DNA of 64,000 nucleotides from the NCBI GenBank assembly GCA_009379925.1, contig WHSU01000016.1, forward strand, positions 1 through 64,000, in the 5' to 3' direction. Of the stretch, positions 1 through 8,127 are shown piece after piece. The translations under genes were made by a program, and so were the position numbers. The notes under the pieces were generated by a model. The model was not told the DNA's origin and made no database searches. It saw only the letters and a list, made by a program, of their open reading frames with translations. Source of the DNA: Dehalococcoidia bacterium (lineage in GTDB: Bacteria; Chloroflexota; Dehalococcoidia; UBA2979). How positions within the stretch are numbered: the first letter of the stretch is position 1; each line of letters starts with the position of its first letter.

Positions 1-1
1 C

Positions 2-859
2 GAGGCGGTAGCGGCCGCCACCTCGGACATCGCGCGCGCGGAGTCGCGCGGCGAATCGGCGGCCGCCGGGGTGCAGCGCACCCGCTCGGCGGCGTCGGCG
101 GGTGCGGAGGCAGCGGAGGCCGCGGGTCGGGTGGCGGCCGAAGCACGCGAGGCGTTCGAGCGCGGCTGGCGCGACACGGTCGCCGACGGCCACCCGGCAT
201 CCTTCGAAGGATTGCGGGCGATCATGTCGGCGCACACCGCGGAGCAGGACGCGGCCACGCAGCAACTCGGTGTGCTGGGCGAGCGGCTGAAGCAGGCGCG
301 CACTCAGGCGGAGGACGCGAAGCGCATGCGCGCCGACGCTACGGAGTACGAGGCGGCCGGCGCCCTCGCGGCAACGCTGGCGCAGGAGATGGCCGGCCCC
401 CGCTTCGTCGCCTACGTGCAGCACGAGGCGATGTCGCTGCTCGCCAACGACGCGTCGGGCCGCCTCGCGGACTTCACGAGCGGCCGCTACGAACTCACCG
501 CGGACGGCGACGAGTTCGAGGTGGTCGACCGGCTCAACGGCGACGAACGCCGCTCCGTGAAGACGCTGTCCGGAGGCGAGACGTTCCTCGCCAGCCTCGC
601 GCTGGCGCTGTCGTTATCGGAGCACCTGCCGCAGCTCTCCGGCCTTGGCGGCTCGGTGTCCCTCGAGTCGTTGTTCCTCGACGAGGGCTTCGGCTCGCTG
701 GACGCCGAGTCGCTCGACCTGGCGGTGCAGGGCCTCGAGACGCTGGCGGGCGGGAACCGCGTGATCGGCGTGATCTCCCACGTCGCGGAGCTCGCCGAGC
801 GCCTCCCGGACCGCATCGAGGTGGTGAAAGGCCCGGCGAGCAGCACCGTGCGCGCCTGA
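2..859 (+). CDS. sbcC: SbcC-like exonuclease subunit, C-terminal part (cut by window edge)
   Basis: This is the C-terminal end of an SMC-like nuclease ATPase of the SbcC/Rad50 family. With SbcD it trims hairpins and DNA ends during repair. The frame is open to the first base of the window, so the N-terminal Walker A half and most of the coiled coil lie outside. The visible part has an Ala/Glu/Arg-rich coiled coil, then the ABC signature TLSGGE near base 566, Walker B LFLDEGFGSLD near base 671, and a switch His in VISHVAEL. The order and spacing match SbcC C-termini. The gene converges on accDA with an 18-base gap. Family assignment is secure, though RecF/RecN-type relatives share these motifs. 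Confidence 0.85.
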   Translation, partial: EAVAAATSDIARAESRGESAAAGVQRTRSAASAGAEAAEAAGRVAAEAREAFERGWRDTVADGHPASFEGLRAIMSAHTAEQDAATQQLGVLGERLKQARTQAEDAKRMRADATEYEAAGALAATLAQEMAGPRFVAYVQHEAMSLLANDASGRLADFTSGRYELTADGDEFEVVDRLNGDERRSVKTLSGGETFLASLALALSLSEHLPQLSGLGGSVSLESLFLDEGFGSLDAESLDLAVQGLETLAGGNRVIGVISHVAELAERLPDRIEVVKGPASSTVRA

Positions 860-877
860 AGGCGGCGGTTGCGGGCG

Positions 878-2620
878 CTACCCGGTCGTCGTGCCCGTCT
901 CCTGCGGCTGTGCGCCGTCCTCGGATACCGGCGCGCCGTCGGTCTGCTGCTCACCGCGGCGGCGGATGCGGTGGCCCAGCTGGCCCGCGGCGCCGAGGGC
1001 GTCGCCGAGCGCGTCGCCCAGGTTGCGGAGCAACGAGTGCCCCGGCAGGTACTCCCGGCCGATGCGACGCACGCGCTCCTCGCGCCGGCGGCGGCGGGCC
1101 GTGCCCTTTTGCCGCATGGTCTCCGCCAGCGCGCGCCGCAACTCGGGCGCCAGCAGGCGCACGGCGCCCTGTGGGTCCGCGTGTGCGCCGCCCGCGGGCT
1201 CGGGGATGATGGCGTCGATGATGTGCAGGTCGTGGAGCACCGAGGCGGACACGCCGAGCGCCTCTGCCACCTCGGGCGCCCGCTCGCGGTCGCGGAACAG
1301 GATGGCGGCGGCGCCCTCCGGCGAGGTGATGGCGTACATCGCGTTCTGTTGCATGAGGATGCGGTCGCCCACGGTCAGCGCCAGCGCACCGCCCGAGCCG
1401 CCCTCGCCGATCACGACGGCGACGGAGGGCGTGGTGAGCGCGGCCATGGTGGCGAGGCAGTCCGAGATCGCGCCGGCGAGGCCGGCGGCTTCGTCGCGCA
1501 GGCCGTCGCTGGCCCCGGGCGTGTCGACGAACGTGACCAGCGGAAGCTGCAGGCGCTCCGCCAGGCGAATCAGCCGCAGCGCCTTGCGGTAGCCCGCCGG
1601 CGTGACGCGTCCATCTCGACGCTCGCCTGCCGGGTCGAGGTCGCCGCGCTCCTGCCCGATCAGCACGACGTTCGTGTCGCCGAGGCGGCCAAGCCCGCCC
1701 ACCAGAGCCGGGTCGTCGGTGCCGCTGCGATCGCCGAGGAGCGGCAGGAAGTCGCTGGTGAGACGGTCGATGTAGTCCAGCGATCGAGGCCGCTGGGGGT
1801 GGCGGGCCAGTTCGACCACAGCCCAGCCGGTCAACAGGGAACGCACGCCGACAGGTGGCGGCAGCAGGTCCGGGTCGGGCGCCGCGGACTTCTGCACCAG
1901 CGCGAGCGTGCGCACCAGGTAGTCGCGGATCGCCATCCGCGACAGCACGGCGTCCACCTGGCCGGCAGCGAGCAGGTCCTCGGCGTGCAGCGCCTCGCGC
2001 TCCTCGCCGGGGTCGTGTACCGCTCGCACGCGCGGGCCGGCGAAGCCGACGAGGGCGCCGGTCTCCGCGACGATCACGTCGCCCTGCGTGGCGTATGAGG
2101 CGTAGACACCGCCCGTGGTGGGATCGGCCAGGACGGTGACCACCGGGACGCCAGCCTCGTGCAGGCGCTGGGCGGCGCCGGCGGTCTTCGCCATCTGGAG
2201 CAGGGCGACCATGCCCTCCTGCATGCGGGCGCCGCCGGAGCAGGTCACGGCGACGAACGGCCGCTGTGCCTCGCGAGCGCGGTCCATGGCCGTCGCCACG
2301 CGCTCGCCTACCGCGAAGCCCATCGAACCGCCGATGAAGCGGAAGTCGCTCACCGCGGCGACCACGTCCATCCCGCCGATGCGCGCGGTACCGGTGACCA
2401 CCGCCTCGTCACCGCCGCTGCGGCGACGCGCCTCCTCGACGCGTTCGGGATAGGGACGCGAGTCGGAAAAGCGCAGCGGGTCGGGCGTCTCGATCCCCGT
2501 GAAGCGCTCGTCGAAGGAACCCTCGTCGAAGAGCAGTGCGATCCACTCGCGGGCGGAAAGCGGGCCAGTCTCCGGGATCTCCGCATTCGTGTCCGTCGTG
2601 GGGCTGGGCGGCGCGGTCAT
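878..2620 (-). CDS. accDA: Fused acetyl-CoA carboxylase carboxyltransferase beta-alpha (AccD-AccA)
   Basis: The 580-residue protein joins the two carboxyltransferase subunits that move CO2 from carboxybiotin to acetyl-CoA to make malonyl-CoA. The beta half (about residues 10-250) carries GGSMGFAVGE, CSGGARMQEG and LADPTTGGVYASYA. The alpha half (about 270-510) carries FVDTPGA, GEGGSGGALA and MYAITSPEGAAAILF. The zinc ribbon that opens most AccD proteins is absent. A basic, low-complexity tail follows. I start at the ATG at 2620 because GGAGG lies 6 bases upstream (2627-2631); an ATG 11 codons earlier has no such site. Biotin carboxylase and the carrier protein are not in the window. Upstream is a 19-base tandem repeat containing TACAAT. 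Confidence 0.9.
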   Translation of the reverse strand: MTAPPSPTTDTNAEIPETGPLSAREWIALLFDEGSFDERFTGIETPDPLRFSDSRPYPERVEEARRRSGGDEAVVTGTARIGGMDVVAAVSDFRFIGGSMGFAVGERVATAMDRAREAQRPFVAVTCSGGARMQEGMVALLQMAKTAGAAQRLHEAGVPVVTVLADPTTGGVYASYATQGDVIVAETGALVGFAGPRVRAVHDPGEEREALHAEDLLAAGQVDAVLSRMAIRDYLVRTLALVQKSAAPDPDLLPPPVGVRSLLTGWAVVELARHPQRPRSLDYIDRLTSDFLPLLGDRSGTDDPALVGGLGRLGDTNVVLIGQERGDLDPAGERRDGRVTPAGYRKALRLIRLAERLQLPLVTFVDTPGASDGLRDEAAGLAGAISDCLATMAALTTPSVAVVIGEGGSGGALALTVGDRILMQQNAMYAITSPEGAAAILFRDRERAPEVAEALGVSASVLHDLHIIDAIIPEPAGGAHADPQGAVRLLAPELRRALAETMRQKGTARRRRREERVRRIGREYLPGHSLLRNLGDALGDALGAAGQLGHRIRRRGEQQTDGAPVSEDGAQPQETGTTTG

Positions 2621-2660
2621 CAGCGTCCTCCATCCGTGTCGCCCAGCCAGCATAGGCGAG

Positions 2661-2698
2661 GGCGACCGCCATCATTGTAGGCGACCGCCATCATTGTA
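2661..2698 (-). repeat. Perfect 19-base tandem duplication upstream of accDA, each copy with TACAAT
   Basis: Two identical adjacent 19-mers occupy 2661-2679 and 2680-2698. On the minus strand each copy reads through TACAAT, a good -10 hexamer, 41 and 60 bases before the accDA start codon. I see no convincing -35 box for either. The duplication may double the promoter or shift the transcription start. The repeat itself is certain; promoter function is inference. Confidence 0.7.
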
Positions 2699-2835
2699 GG
2701 AGCCGCGTATGGCGCACCTGTGCTGGGGACACTGCTGATATCGGCGATGTAATGTCCGTGGTCTGTTTCGTCAGACAATCGTCACAGAGTTGCGAGGATG
2801 CAGCCGCGTCCGCACACGGGACGCGCGGTGGCCGC
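2699..2835. other. Intergenic stretch without a recognisable gene
   Basis: The stretch separates the accDA promoter region from the hydrolase remnant. The only structure I see is a short inverted repeat, GTCTG-N6-CAGAC, at 2759-2774. I find no ribosome site followed by a plausible frame on either strand. Confidence 0.4.
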
Positions 2836-2990
2836 TCAGTCGGCGGCTGCGCTGCTGCGCTCGGGATGCCCCAGGAACTCCCGGATCGTCGCCACGGTCA
2901 GATTCACCTGGTCGTGATGCAGCGGGTGCCCGGCGTCCGGGATCCGCACGGTGCGGGCGCCTCATCGAGGTCGCTGCCGGGGTCATAGCG
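2836..2990 (-). pseudogene. Alpha/beta hydrolase C-terminal remnant
   Basis: On the minus strand this stretch encodes about 50 residues that read like the C-terminal end of an alpha/beta hydrolase. They include RIPDAGHPLHHDQVN, with the catalytic-His block DAGH, and then TVATIREFLGHPE before a stop. The N-terminal piece (PGSDLDEAPA) is in a different frame, so a one-base frameshift lies near 2955. A stop precedes it. No start codon, nucleophile elbow or acid residue remains. It is probably the residue of a deleted gene. The short length leaves some doubt. Confidence 0.55.
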
Positions 2991-3069
2991 TCAGCGTATC
3001 GCAGGGGGCGCGAGCGCTACGGCATTGGGACTCTGTGCTCACCTCGTGCGCGGCCGCGGCGCCTCGGGC

Positions 3070-3075
3070 TATCGT
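3070..3075 (+). promoter_or_regulatory. TATCGT -10 box, 7 bases before the start codon
   Basis: TATCGT ends 7 bases before the ATG at 3083 and no Shine-Dalgarno sequence intervenes. The spacing puts the transcription start at or next to the initiation codon, so the kinase mRNA is probably leaderless. No clear -35 box is visible. Confidence 0.45.
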
Positions 3076-3082
3076 GCGGCGC

Positions 3083-4030
3083 ATGGTCCAACGGCTGCCT
3101 GACTTCATCCGCCGCCGTCCGCCCCCGCGAGCGCTCGATTGGGTCGAGCGCTCCGTCGGTGGCGGCGCCCGCGTGCGCGCGGTCCGGCGGCTGCGCGGCG
3201 GCTCGTCGTCGGCCGTCCACGCGCTGACCGTCGAGGACGGCGAGGGCCGGCGTCGAGGGCTCGTCCTCCGCCGCTACGTGCGGGCCAACTGGCTCGACCT
3301 CGAGCCCGACCTTGCCGAGAAGGAGGCGCTCGTCCTGCGGGCGCTGGAGACGGGCGAGGTCGCTGCTCCTCGGCTGGTGGCGGTCGACGAGGACGGCACA
3401 GAATGCGACGTGCCCGCGGTGCTGATGGAGCGCATGCCCGGGCGTATCGACCTGTCGGTCGACACGCTGGCGCGCGGTATCGAGGCGATGGCGGACGCCG
3501 TCGCACGCATCCACGCCATCCGGTGCGAGGCCGTCCCCGGACTGCAGCCGTACGTCACCTGGGCCGACCTCGATGCGGTCTCGCCGCCCAGCTGGACTCG
3601 CGACGCCGGCGCGTGGAGGGCGGTCATCGAGGTCGCGCGGCGGCCGCTTCCGGACGTACCGCATGTGCTGGTCCACCGCGACTACCACCCCGGGAACGTG
3701 CTGTGGTGGCGGGGCCGCTTCGCCGGGATTACGGACTGGGTCAACGCGTCGTGCGGACCGCGCGGTGTCGACCTTGGGCACTGCCGCCAGAACATCGCGC
3801 AGTTGCTCGACATCGAGGCGGCCGAGCGCTTTCTCGCTTGCTACGAAGAGCGCACGGGCCGTGTGCACGACCCGTTCTGGGACGCGCTCTCGCTGGTCGA
3901 CGGCGGGTTCGTGGGCGCCTCCAGCGCCGACGCCACACAGTGGCACGACGCCGGGCGCACGGACATCACCGTCGACGTGCTGCACGCCCGCCTCGACCAG
4001 TATGTGCGGCTCGTGGCGTCGCGGCTCTAG
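3083..4030 (+). CDS. APH-family phosphotransferase
   Basis: This 315-residue protein has the aminoglycoside phosphotransferase/choline kinase fold. The ATP-binding N-lobe starts near residue 25 (GGSSSAVHAL, LVLRRYV). The catalytic loop is HRDYHPGNVLW near residue 200, and the metal-binding Asp lies in GITDWVNAS, followed by GPRGVDLGH. All key residues are intact, so it should phosphorylate a small hydroxylated molecule; the substrate cannot be read from sequence. The ATG at 3083 is chosen because a TATCGT box lies 7 bases upstream and the frame before it loses protein character. A second APH-like gene follows after 58 bases with its own promoter. Confidence 0.85.
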   Translation: MVQRLPDFIRRRPPPRALDWVERSVGGGARVRAVRRLRGGSSSAVHALTVEDGEGRRRGLVLRRYVRANWLDLEPDLAEKEALVLRALETGEVAAPRLVAVDEDGTECDVPAVLMERMPGRIDLSVDTLARGIEAMADAVARIHAIRCEAVPGLQPYVTWADLDAVSPPSWTRDAGAWRAVIEVARRPLPDVPHVLVHRDYHPGNVLWWRGRFAGITDWVNASCGPRGVDLGHCRQNIAQLLDIEAAERFLACYEERTGRVHDPFWDALSLVDGGFVGASSADATQWHDAGRTDITVDVLHARLDQYVRLVASRL

Positions 4031-4052
4031 CACGCATGGCGGCGCTCTCGAG

Positions 4053-4082
4053 TTGACGTGCTCGCGGCGGCGTCCCTACCGT
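4053..4082 (+). promoter_or_regulatory. Promoter TTGACG-N18-TACCGT for the downstream kinase
   Basis: TTGACG at 4053-4058 and TACCGT at 4077-4082 are separated by 18 bases. The -10 box ends 6 bases before the GTG start at 4089. This is the clearest sigma-70-type promoter in the window and predicts a leaderless transcript. Confidence 0.6.
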
Positions 4083-4088
4083 CGAGGC

Positions 4089-5705
4089 GTGAGCGATGAC
4101 TCGGCGGACGCGCTGCCAGACGACCCCCTGCCACCCTTCGTCCGCGGCCTCCTGGATCCCGCTGCCTATCCGCACCAGCCGCCGGACATCCGGCTGGTAC
4201 AGACCCACATCTCCTACGTCTTTCTCGCCGGCGATCTCGTCTACAAGGCGAAGAAGCCCGTCGACTTCGGCTTTATCGACCAGGTGGCCCCGGAGACCCG
4301 CGAGGCCTTCTGTCACGCCGAGGTGCGCCTCAACCGCCGCCTCGCGCCGGACGTCTACCTCGATGTGGTGCCGATCGTCCGCACGTCGGAGGGCGGGTAC
4401 GCGGTCGAGGCGGAGGGCGAGGTCGTCGAGTGGGCGGTGAAGATGCGCCGCCTGCCGGAGGACCGCACGCTGGAGGCACTGCTGGGTGCGCACCGCGAGC
4501 CCCCGGACATCGGCGAGCGCCTGGTCGAGGCGCTGCTCGCGTTCCATCGGGAGGCCGGCCGCGTGCCGGACGACCCGGCATTCGCGGGCGCCGAGGCGGA
4601 ACGTGGCTGGTGGGCGCGCGAATACGGCGAGGCCGCCGGTTTCATCGGCAGCACGTGGCGCCCCGTCGACGCCGAACGCACGCGCACCTTCATCGACCGC
4701 ACGCTGGAGGCACAGGCGCCGCTCTTCGACGAGCGGCTCGGCGCCGGGCGCGTCGTCGAGGGACACGGTGACCTGCTGACGAAGCACGTCTACGTGCTCG
4801 GCCCGCGCCGCGAGGACCTGATGATCGTCGACTGCATCGAGTTCACGGAGTGGTTCCACTTCCGCTACCTGGATGCCGGCTACGACATCGCCTTCCTGGC
4901 GATGGACCTCGAGGCCGCCGGCCACCCCGGCCTGGGCGACGAGGTCGCCGGGCGCTACATCGCCGCCGCCGGCGACGAGACGATGGGCGTGCTCCAGCCG
5001 CTGCACCGTGCCTTCCGCGCGTTCGTGCGCGGCAAGGTGGAGTCCATCGGCGCCAACGCGTCCGAGGTGGACGCGGACCAGCGGCGCGCGCTCGGTGAGT
5101 CCGCCGCGCGCTACTTCGCGCTTGCCGCCGAGTACACGCGCCGCGCGACCGCGCCATGCCTGGTGGTGTTGTGCGGGCTCTCCGGCACCGGAAAGTCGAC
5201 GGTGGGCGGGACGGTCGCGGGCCGTATCGGCGCCGCGCTCGTCGCCTCGGACTCCGTGCGCCGCGAACTGGCGGACGCCAAGTCGCTGTCGACCAGCATG
5301 TGGCAGCGCTACGAGGCGGGCGCGTACAGCGCTGAGATGGACGAGCGCACGTACGCCTCGATGCGCGAACACGCGCGCCGCCACCTGGCGGCCGGGCGCC
5401 CCGTCATCCTCGATGCCACGCATCGCCGCGCCGACGACCGCCGCGCGGCGATCGAGGTCGCGCGGGAGGCCGGCGTACCCGCGCTGATCGTGGAACTGCG
5501 CCTGACGGACGACGCGGCGCTGACGCGGCTGATCAACCGCGAGCGCCTGCGCGGCGTCGAGGTGCAGGCGGGGGCCTTCCGCCAGCACGTGACGTCCTTC
5601 GATGCCGTCTCTCCCGCCGAGGGCCGCTACCTGGCCCTCGATGCGTCGCAGACGCCGGCGGCGCTGGCCGCCGAGATCGCGGAGTCGCTGCCGGCCGCCG
5701 ATTAG
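4089..5705 (+). CDS. Two-domain APH-like / P-loop kinase protein
   Basis: The 538-residue protein fuses an APH-like domain to a P-loop kinase. Residues 1-330 contain the YVFLAGDLVYKAKKPV motif and the catalytic-loop variant VEGHGDLLTKHVYV, followed by DCIEF, which would hold the metal-binding Asp. Residues 355-538 hold Walker A GLSGTGKST, then SDSVRREL and ILDATHRR, as in gluconate/zeta-toxin-like kinases. This two-domain architecture is widespread and usually annotated as bifunctional; its substrate is unknown to me. The GTG start is set by the promoter 6 bases upstream. The frame is open further upstream, but that part overlaps the previous kinase gene. Confidence 0.85.
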   Translation: MSDDSADALPDDPLPPFVRGLLDPAAYPHQPPDIRLVQTHISYVFLAGDLVYKAKKPVDFGFIDQVAPETREAFCHAEVRLNRRLAPDVYLDVVPIVRTSEGGYAVEAEGEVVEWAVKMRRLPEDRTLEALLGAHREPPDIGERLVEALLAFHREAGRVPDDPAFAGAEAERGWWAREYGEAAGFIGSTWRPVDAERTRTFIDRTLEAQAPLFDERLGAGRVVEGHGDLLTKHVYVLGPRREDLMIVDCIEFTEWFHFRYLDAGYDIAFLAMDLEAAGHPGLGDEVAGRYIAAAGDETMGVLQPLHRAFRAFVRGKVESIGANASEVDADQRRALGESAARYFALAAEYTRRATAPCLVVLCGLSGTGKSTVGGTVAGRIGAALVASDSVRRELADAKSLSTSMWQRYEAGAYSAEMDERTYASMREHARRHLAAGRPVILDATHRRADDRRAAIEVAREAGVPALIVELRLTDDAALTRLINRERLRGVEVQAGAFRQHVTSFDAVSPAEGRYLALDASQTPAALAAEIAESLPAAD

Positions 5706-5807
5706 CGGTGGTTCGGCGCTCGGTTGGAGCGAGGGCGCGCGAAGCGGTAGGCTCCCCCCGCGCCTCGCATCGAGGCGCCCACCACGCGTCTACGAGCGGA
5801 GCCAGCC

Positions 5808-6965
5808 GTGCCCGAGTCACTTCCGCCCGACCTCGTCGACCTGCGTGACCGCGTGCAGGCATTCATCGACGACGACCTGCGCCCGCTCGACGACGCCCTG
5901 GGCGACGACGCGAACGCGCCGGTGCCCTCCGAGACGCGCCAGCGCGTGCGCGAACGCTCGCGGGAACTGGGCTTCTTCGGGATGACACAGCCGAAGGCCT
6001 TCGGCGGCTCGCAGGCCGGCCCGCTGGCGCTCACCGTGGTGCGCGAGACGCTCGCGGCGGCCAACCTGCGTGTTGCGGGCGGCGTGTTCGGCCCCGGCCC
6101 CGGCGTGCTCGGCGCTGCCGAGGGTGACCTGCGCGAGCGCTACCTCGAACCGCTACTCCGAGGCGAGAAGCGCGGCGCCTGGGCCTTTACAGAGCCCGGC
6201 GACGCCCCGCGGCCGACCTGGGCGAAGCGCGACGGCGACGACCTGCTCGTCACCGGCCGCAAGGCGTACGTCAGCGGCGGCGCAGACGCCGACTTCTACT
6301 CGGTGCTCGTCAACGTCGAGGAGGACGGCGCGGGCGCAGGCGGCACGGCCATGGTCGTCGTCGACCGAGAGTTGCCCGGCCTCACCATCGAGCGCGCGTT
6401 CGAGAGCATGGAGGGCGGCGGTCACGTCGAGCTGGCCTTCGACGCCGTGCGCGTGCCGCAGGCGCGCGTCGTGGGCCGCATCGGCGAGGGGATGCCGCGG
6501 GCTCTGGGCAACATCGGCCAGATGCGTCTCGGTATGGCCGCGCAGGCCACCGGACTCTCGATGTGGGTCACGGAGTACGTCGAGCGCCACATCACTCAGC
6601 CGCACCGCAGCGGCACGCGCCTCGGCGACCGCGAGGGCGTCCGATTGCACTACGGCGACCTGCGGATCGGCACCTTCGCCGCGCGCGCCACGCTCTACCG
6701 CGCCGCACGGCTTGCGGAGGCGGCATCGAAGCCGGAGGACGCCCTGAACGAGGGCATGGCGGCGAAGGTCTTCTGCACGGAGCATGCCGGCCGCGCCGTG
6801 GACACCGCGGTCCAGCTGGTGGGCGGGGCCGCGCTGATCAAGGGCCACCCCCTGGAGCGCCTCTACCGCCAGGTTCGCTCGATGCGTATCGCCGAGGGCG
6901 CCTCGGACATCCTGCGCCTGAACATCGCCCGCGGCCGCATCGAGTTCGACGCCGGGCGGCTGTAG
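5808..6965 (+). CDS. Acyl-CoA dehydrogenase
   Basis: This 385-residue flavoenzyme would introduce an alpha-beta double bond into an acyl-CoA and pass electrons to ETF. Family blocks include WAFTEPGDAPRP and VTGRKAYVSGGADADFY in the middle domain. The C-terminal FAD-binding helices include LVGGAALIKGHPLERLYRQ and MRIAEGASDILRL, where the Glu of AEGASD sits at the usual base position. Length is standard. The GTG start gives a normal N-terminus (PESLPPDLVDL). A TAGGCT box at 5748-5753 could be its -10. A double hairpin follows the stop. Chain-length specificity is unknown. Confidence 0.88.
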   Translation: MPESLPPDLVDLRDRVQAFIDDDLRPLDDALGDDANAPVPSETRQRVRERSRELGFFGMTQPKAFGGSQAGPLALTVVRETLAAANLRVAGGVFGPGPGVLGAAEGDLRERYLEPLLRGEKRGAWAFTEPGDAPRPTWAKRDGDDLLVTGRKAYVSGGADADFYSVLVNVEEDGAGAGGTAMVVVDRELPGLTIERAFESMEGGGHVELAFDAVRVPQARVVGRIGEGMPRALGNIGQMRLGMAAQATGLSMWVTEYVERHITQPHRSGTRLGDREGVRLHYGDLRIGTFAARATLYRAARLAEAASKPEDALNEGMAAKVFCTEHAGRAVDTAVQLVGGAALIKGHPLERLYRQVRSMRIAEGASDILRLNIARGRIEFDAGRL

Positions 6966-6981
6966 CCCTCACGCCCACATT

Positions 6982-7030
6982 TGCCGGGATACCCGGCAGG
7001 CGGCCCCTCTCCCGCGCTGCGGGCGAGGGG
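6982..7030 (+). terminator. Two stacked hairpins after the acyl-CoA dehydrogenase
   Basis: The first hairpin is TGCCGGG-ATA-CCCGGCA (6982-6998). The second pairs CCCCTC and CCCGC (7004-7015) with GCGGG and GAGGGG (7019-7030), with one mismatch and a 3-base loop. Neither is followed by a U tract, so termination would be of the non-canonical high-GC type, or the element may be a dispersed repeat. Confidence 0.5.
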
Positions 7031-7088
7031 AGCAAGAGGGAGGCGGGGGGAGCAGGGTGGTCACCCCGCGCGCATCGAGGGCCGCCGC

Positions 7089-7289
7089 ATGGTCTGGATG
7101 ATCCGGGGCATGCTCATCTGGGCCGCGCGACGTTGGCTCGCCGGACGGGCGCGCCGCTACGTACTCCACGGTGGCCGCCGAGCCGCCTGGCCCCTGGCGA
7201 AGCGCTGGGGCCGCGTCGTCATCGCGGCTAGCCTGCGCACCGGCGCGCGCGGCCTGGCCTGGTCCTACCGCCGCTGGGGCCGGTTCTAG
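7089..7289 (+). CDS. Small basic Trp/Arg-rich protein of unknown function
   Basis: This 66-residue frame starts MVWMIRGMLIWAARRW and continues with alternating Arg/Lys and Trp/Ala/Leu, so it could form an amphipathic, membrane-associated helix. I do not recognise a family. The start is an ATG at 7089, 9 bases after a copy of the octamer CATCGAGG, with no clear Shine-Dalgarno site. It lies between the acyl-CoA dehydrogenase terminator and the EEP hydrolase promoter. High-GC DNA produces many chance Arg-rich frames, so it may not be real. Confidence 0.4.
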   Translation: MVWMIRGMLIWAARRWLAGRARRYVLHGGRRAAWPLAKRWGRVVIAASLRTGARGLAWSYRRWGRF

Positions 7290-7304
7290 TCCCCGCCTCG
7301 GGCG

Positions 7305-7310
7305 TACCAT
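7305..7310 (+). promoter_or_regulatory. TACCAT -10 box, 6 bases before the start codon
   Basis: TACCAT ends 6 bases before the ATG at 7317, with no Shine-Dalgarno site between them. It fits the same leaderless pattern as the boxes at 3070 and 4077. Confidence 0.45.
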
Positions 7311-7316
7311 CCGCGC

Positions 7317-8105
7317 ATGCGGGAGATCGATGAGCCGTCCGCGCGGCTCCGCGTCGTGGCGTGGAACATCCGCGCCGGCGGCGGGCGGCGCGTCGAGGGG
7401 ATCGCTGCGCAGCTGGCGTCGTGGGCGCCGGGCGTCGTGGCGCTGTCCGAGTTTCGCGCGACGCCGCCGAGCCTGGCGCTCGCGTCAGCCCTGCGCGCAC
7501 AGGGACTCGAGTACCAGCGCACGACTGCCGACCCTCGACTGCCGCAGGCGAACGCGCTGCTGGTCGCGTCGAGGTGGCCGTTGCGCGGCATCGGGCTGCG
7601 CGCCGTCGCCGGGCCGGACGACCTGCGTCGCTGGCTGCTGCTGCGCGTGGCGGCGCCCGAGGCAGCCGGCGGGCCCTTCGCGCTCGGCGCGATGCACGTG
7701 CCGAACTTCGTCAGCGGCCGGGAGCGCAAGTTGGGCTTCCTCGAAGCGATGCTTGGCGTCACGCGCCGCTGGCGAGGCGGCCCAGCCCTGCTCGCGGGCG
7801 ACACGAACACCGGCCGCGCCGGCATCGACGAGCAGTCTCCGGTCTTCGACCGCCGCCACCATGCGTGGATGGAGGCGATGCACGGTCGCTGGCCGGACGC
7901 CTTCCGTTGCGCGCGGGGAGACGAGGCGCGCGACTATACCTGGTACTCCCCGAACGCGGGCAACGGCTTCCGGCTCGACCAGGCCTTCCTGCACCCCTCG
8001 ATGGCCCGGCGGCTCCTCGATGCCCGCCACGAGTGGGCCCGCGACGGGTCCGGCCGCCGCGACGCGCTGAGCGACCACGCGGCGCTGCTGGTGGACTTCG
8101 CGTAA
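7317..8105 (+). CDS. Endonuclease/exonuclease/phosphatase (EEP) family protein
   Basis: This 262-residue metal-dependent phosphoesterase has the EEP fold shared by DNase I, exonuclease III and sphingomyelinases. Diagnostic blocks appear in order: VVAWNIRAGGG, VALSEFRA with the metal-binding Glu, GDTNTG (catalytic Asp-Asn), RLDQAFLHP and LSDHAALLVD with the catalytic His. There is no signal peptide, so it is probably cytoplasmic. The substrate could be nucleic acid or a phosphodiester lipid; sequence does not decide. The start is set by the TACCAT box. Confidence 0.85.
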   Translation: MREIDEPSARLRVVAWNIRAGGGRRVEGIAAQLASWAPGVVALSEFRATPPSLALASALRAQGLEYQRTTADPRLPQANALLVASRWPLRGIGLRAVAGPDDLRRWLLLRVAAPEAAGGPFALGAMHVPNFVSGRERKLGFLEAMLGVTRRWRGGPALLAGDTNTGRAGIDEQSPVFDRRHHAWMEAMHGRWPDAFRCARGDEARDYTWYSPNAGNGFRLDQAFLHPSMARRLLDARHEWARDGSGRRDALSDHAALLVDFA

Positions 8106-8127
8106 GGCGTCCTGAGTCCTCCTCCGC

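Noticed and set aside
2771-2986. Minus-strand frame of 71 codons in the gap before the first kinase
   Set aside because: The frame is Arg/Pro-rich noise. The protein-like sequence lies in a different frame and is reported as the hydrolase remnant.
3966-5588. Long minus-strand frame of about 540 codons opposite the APH/P-loop kinase gene
   Set aside because: It is a shadow caused by strong third-position GC. The plus-strand gene has clear motifs and the minus frame has none.
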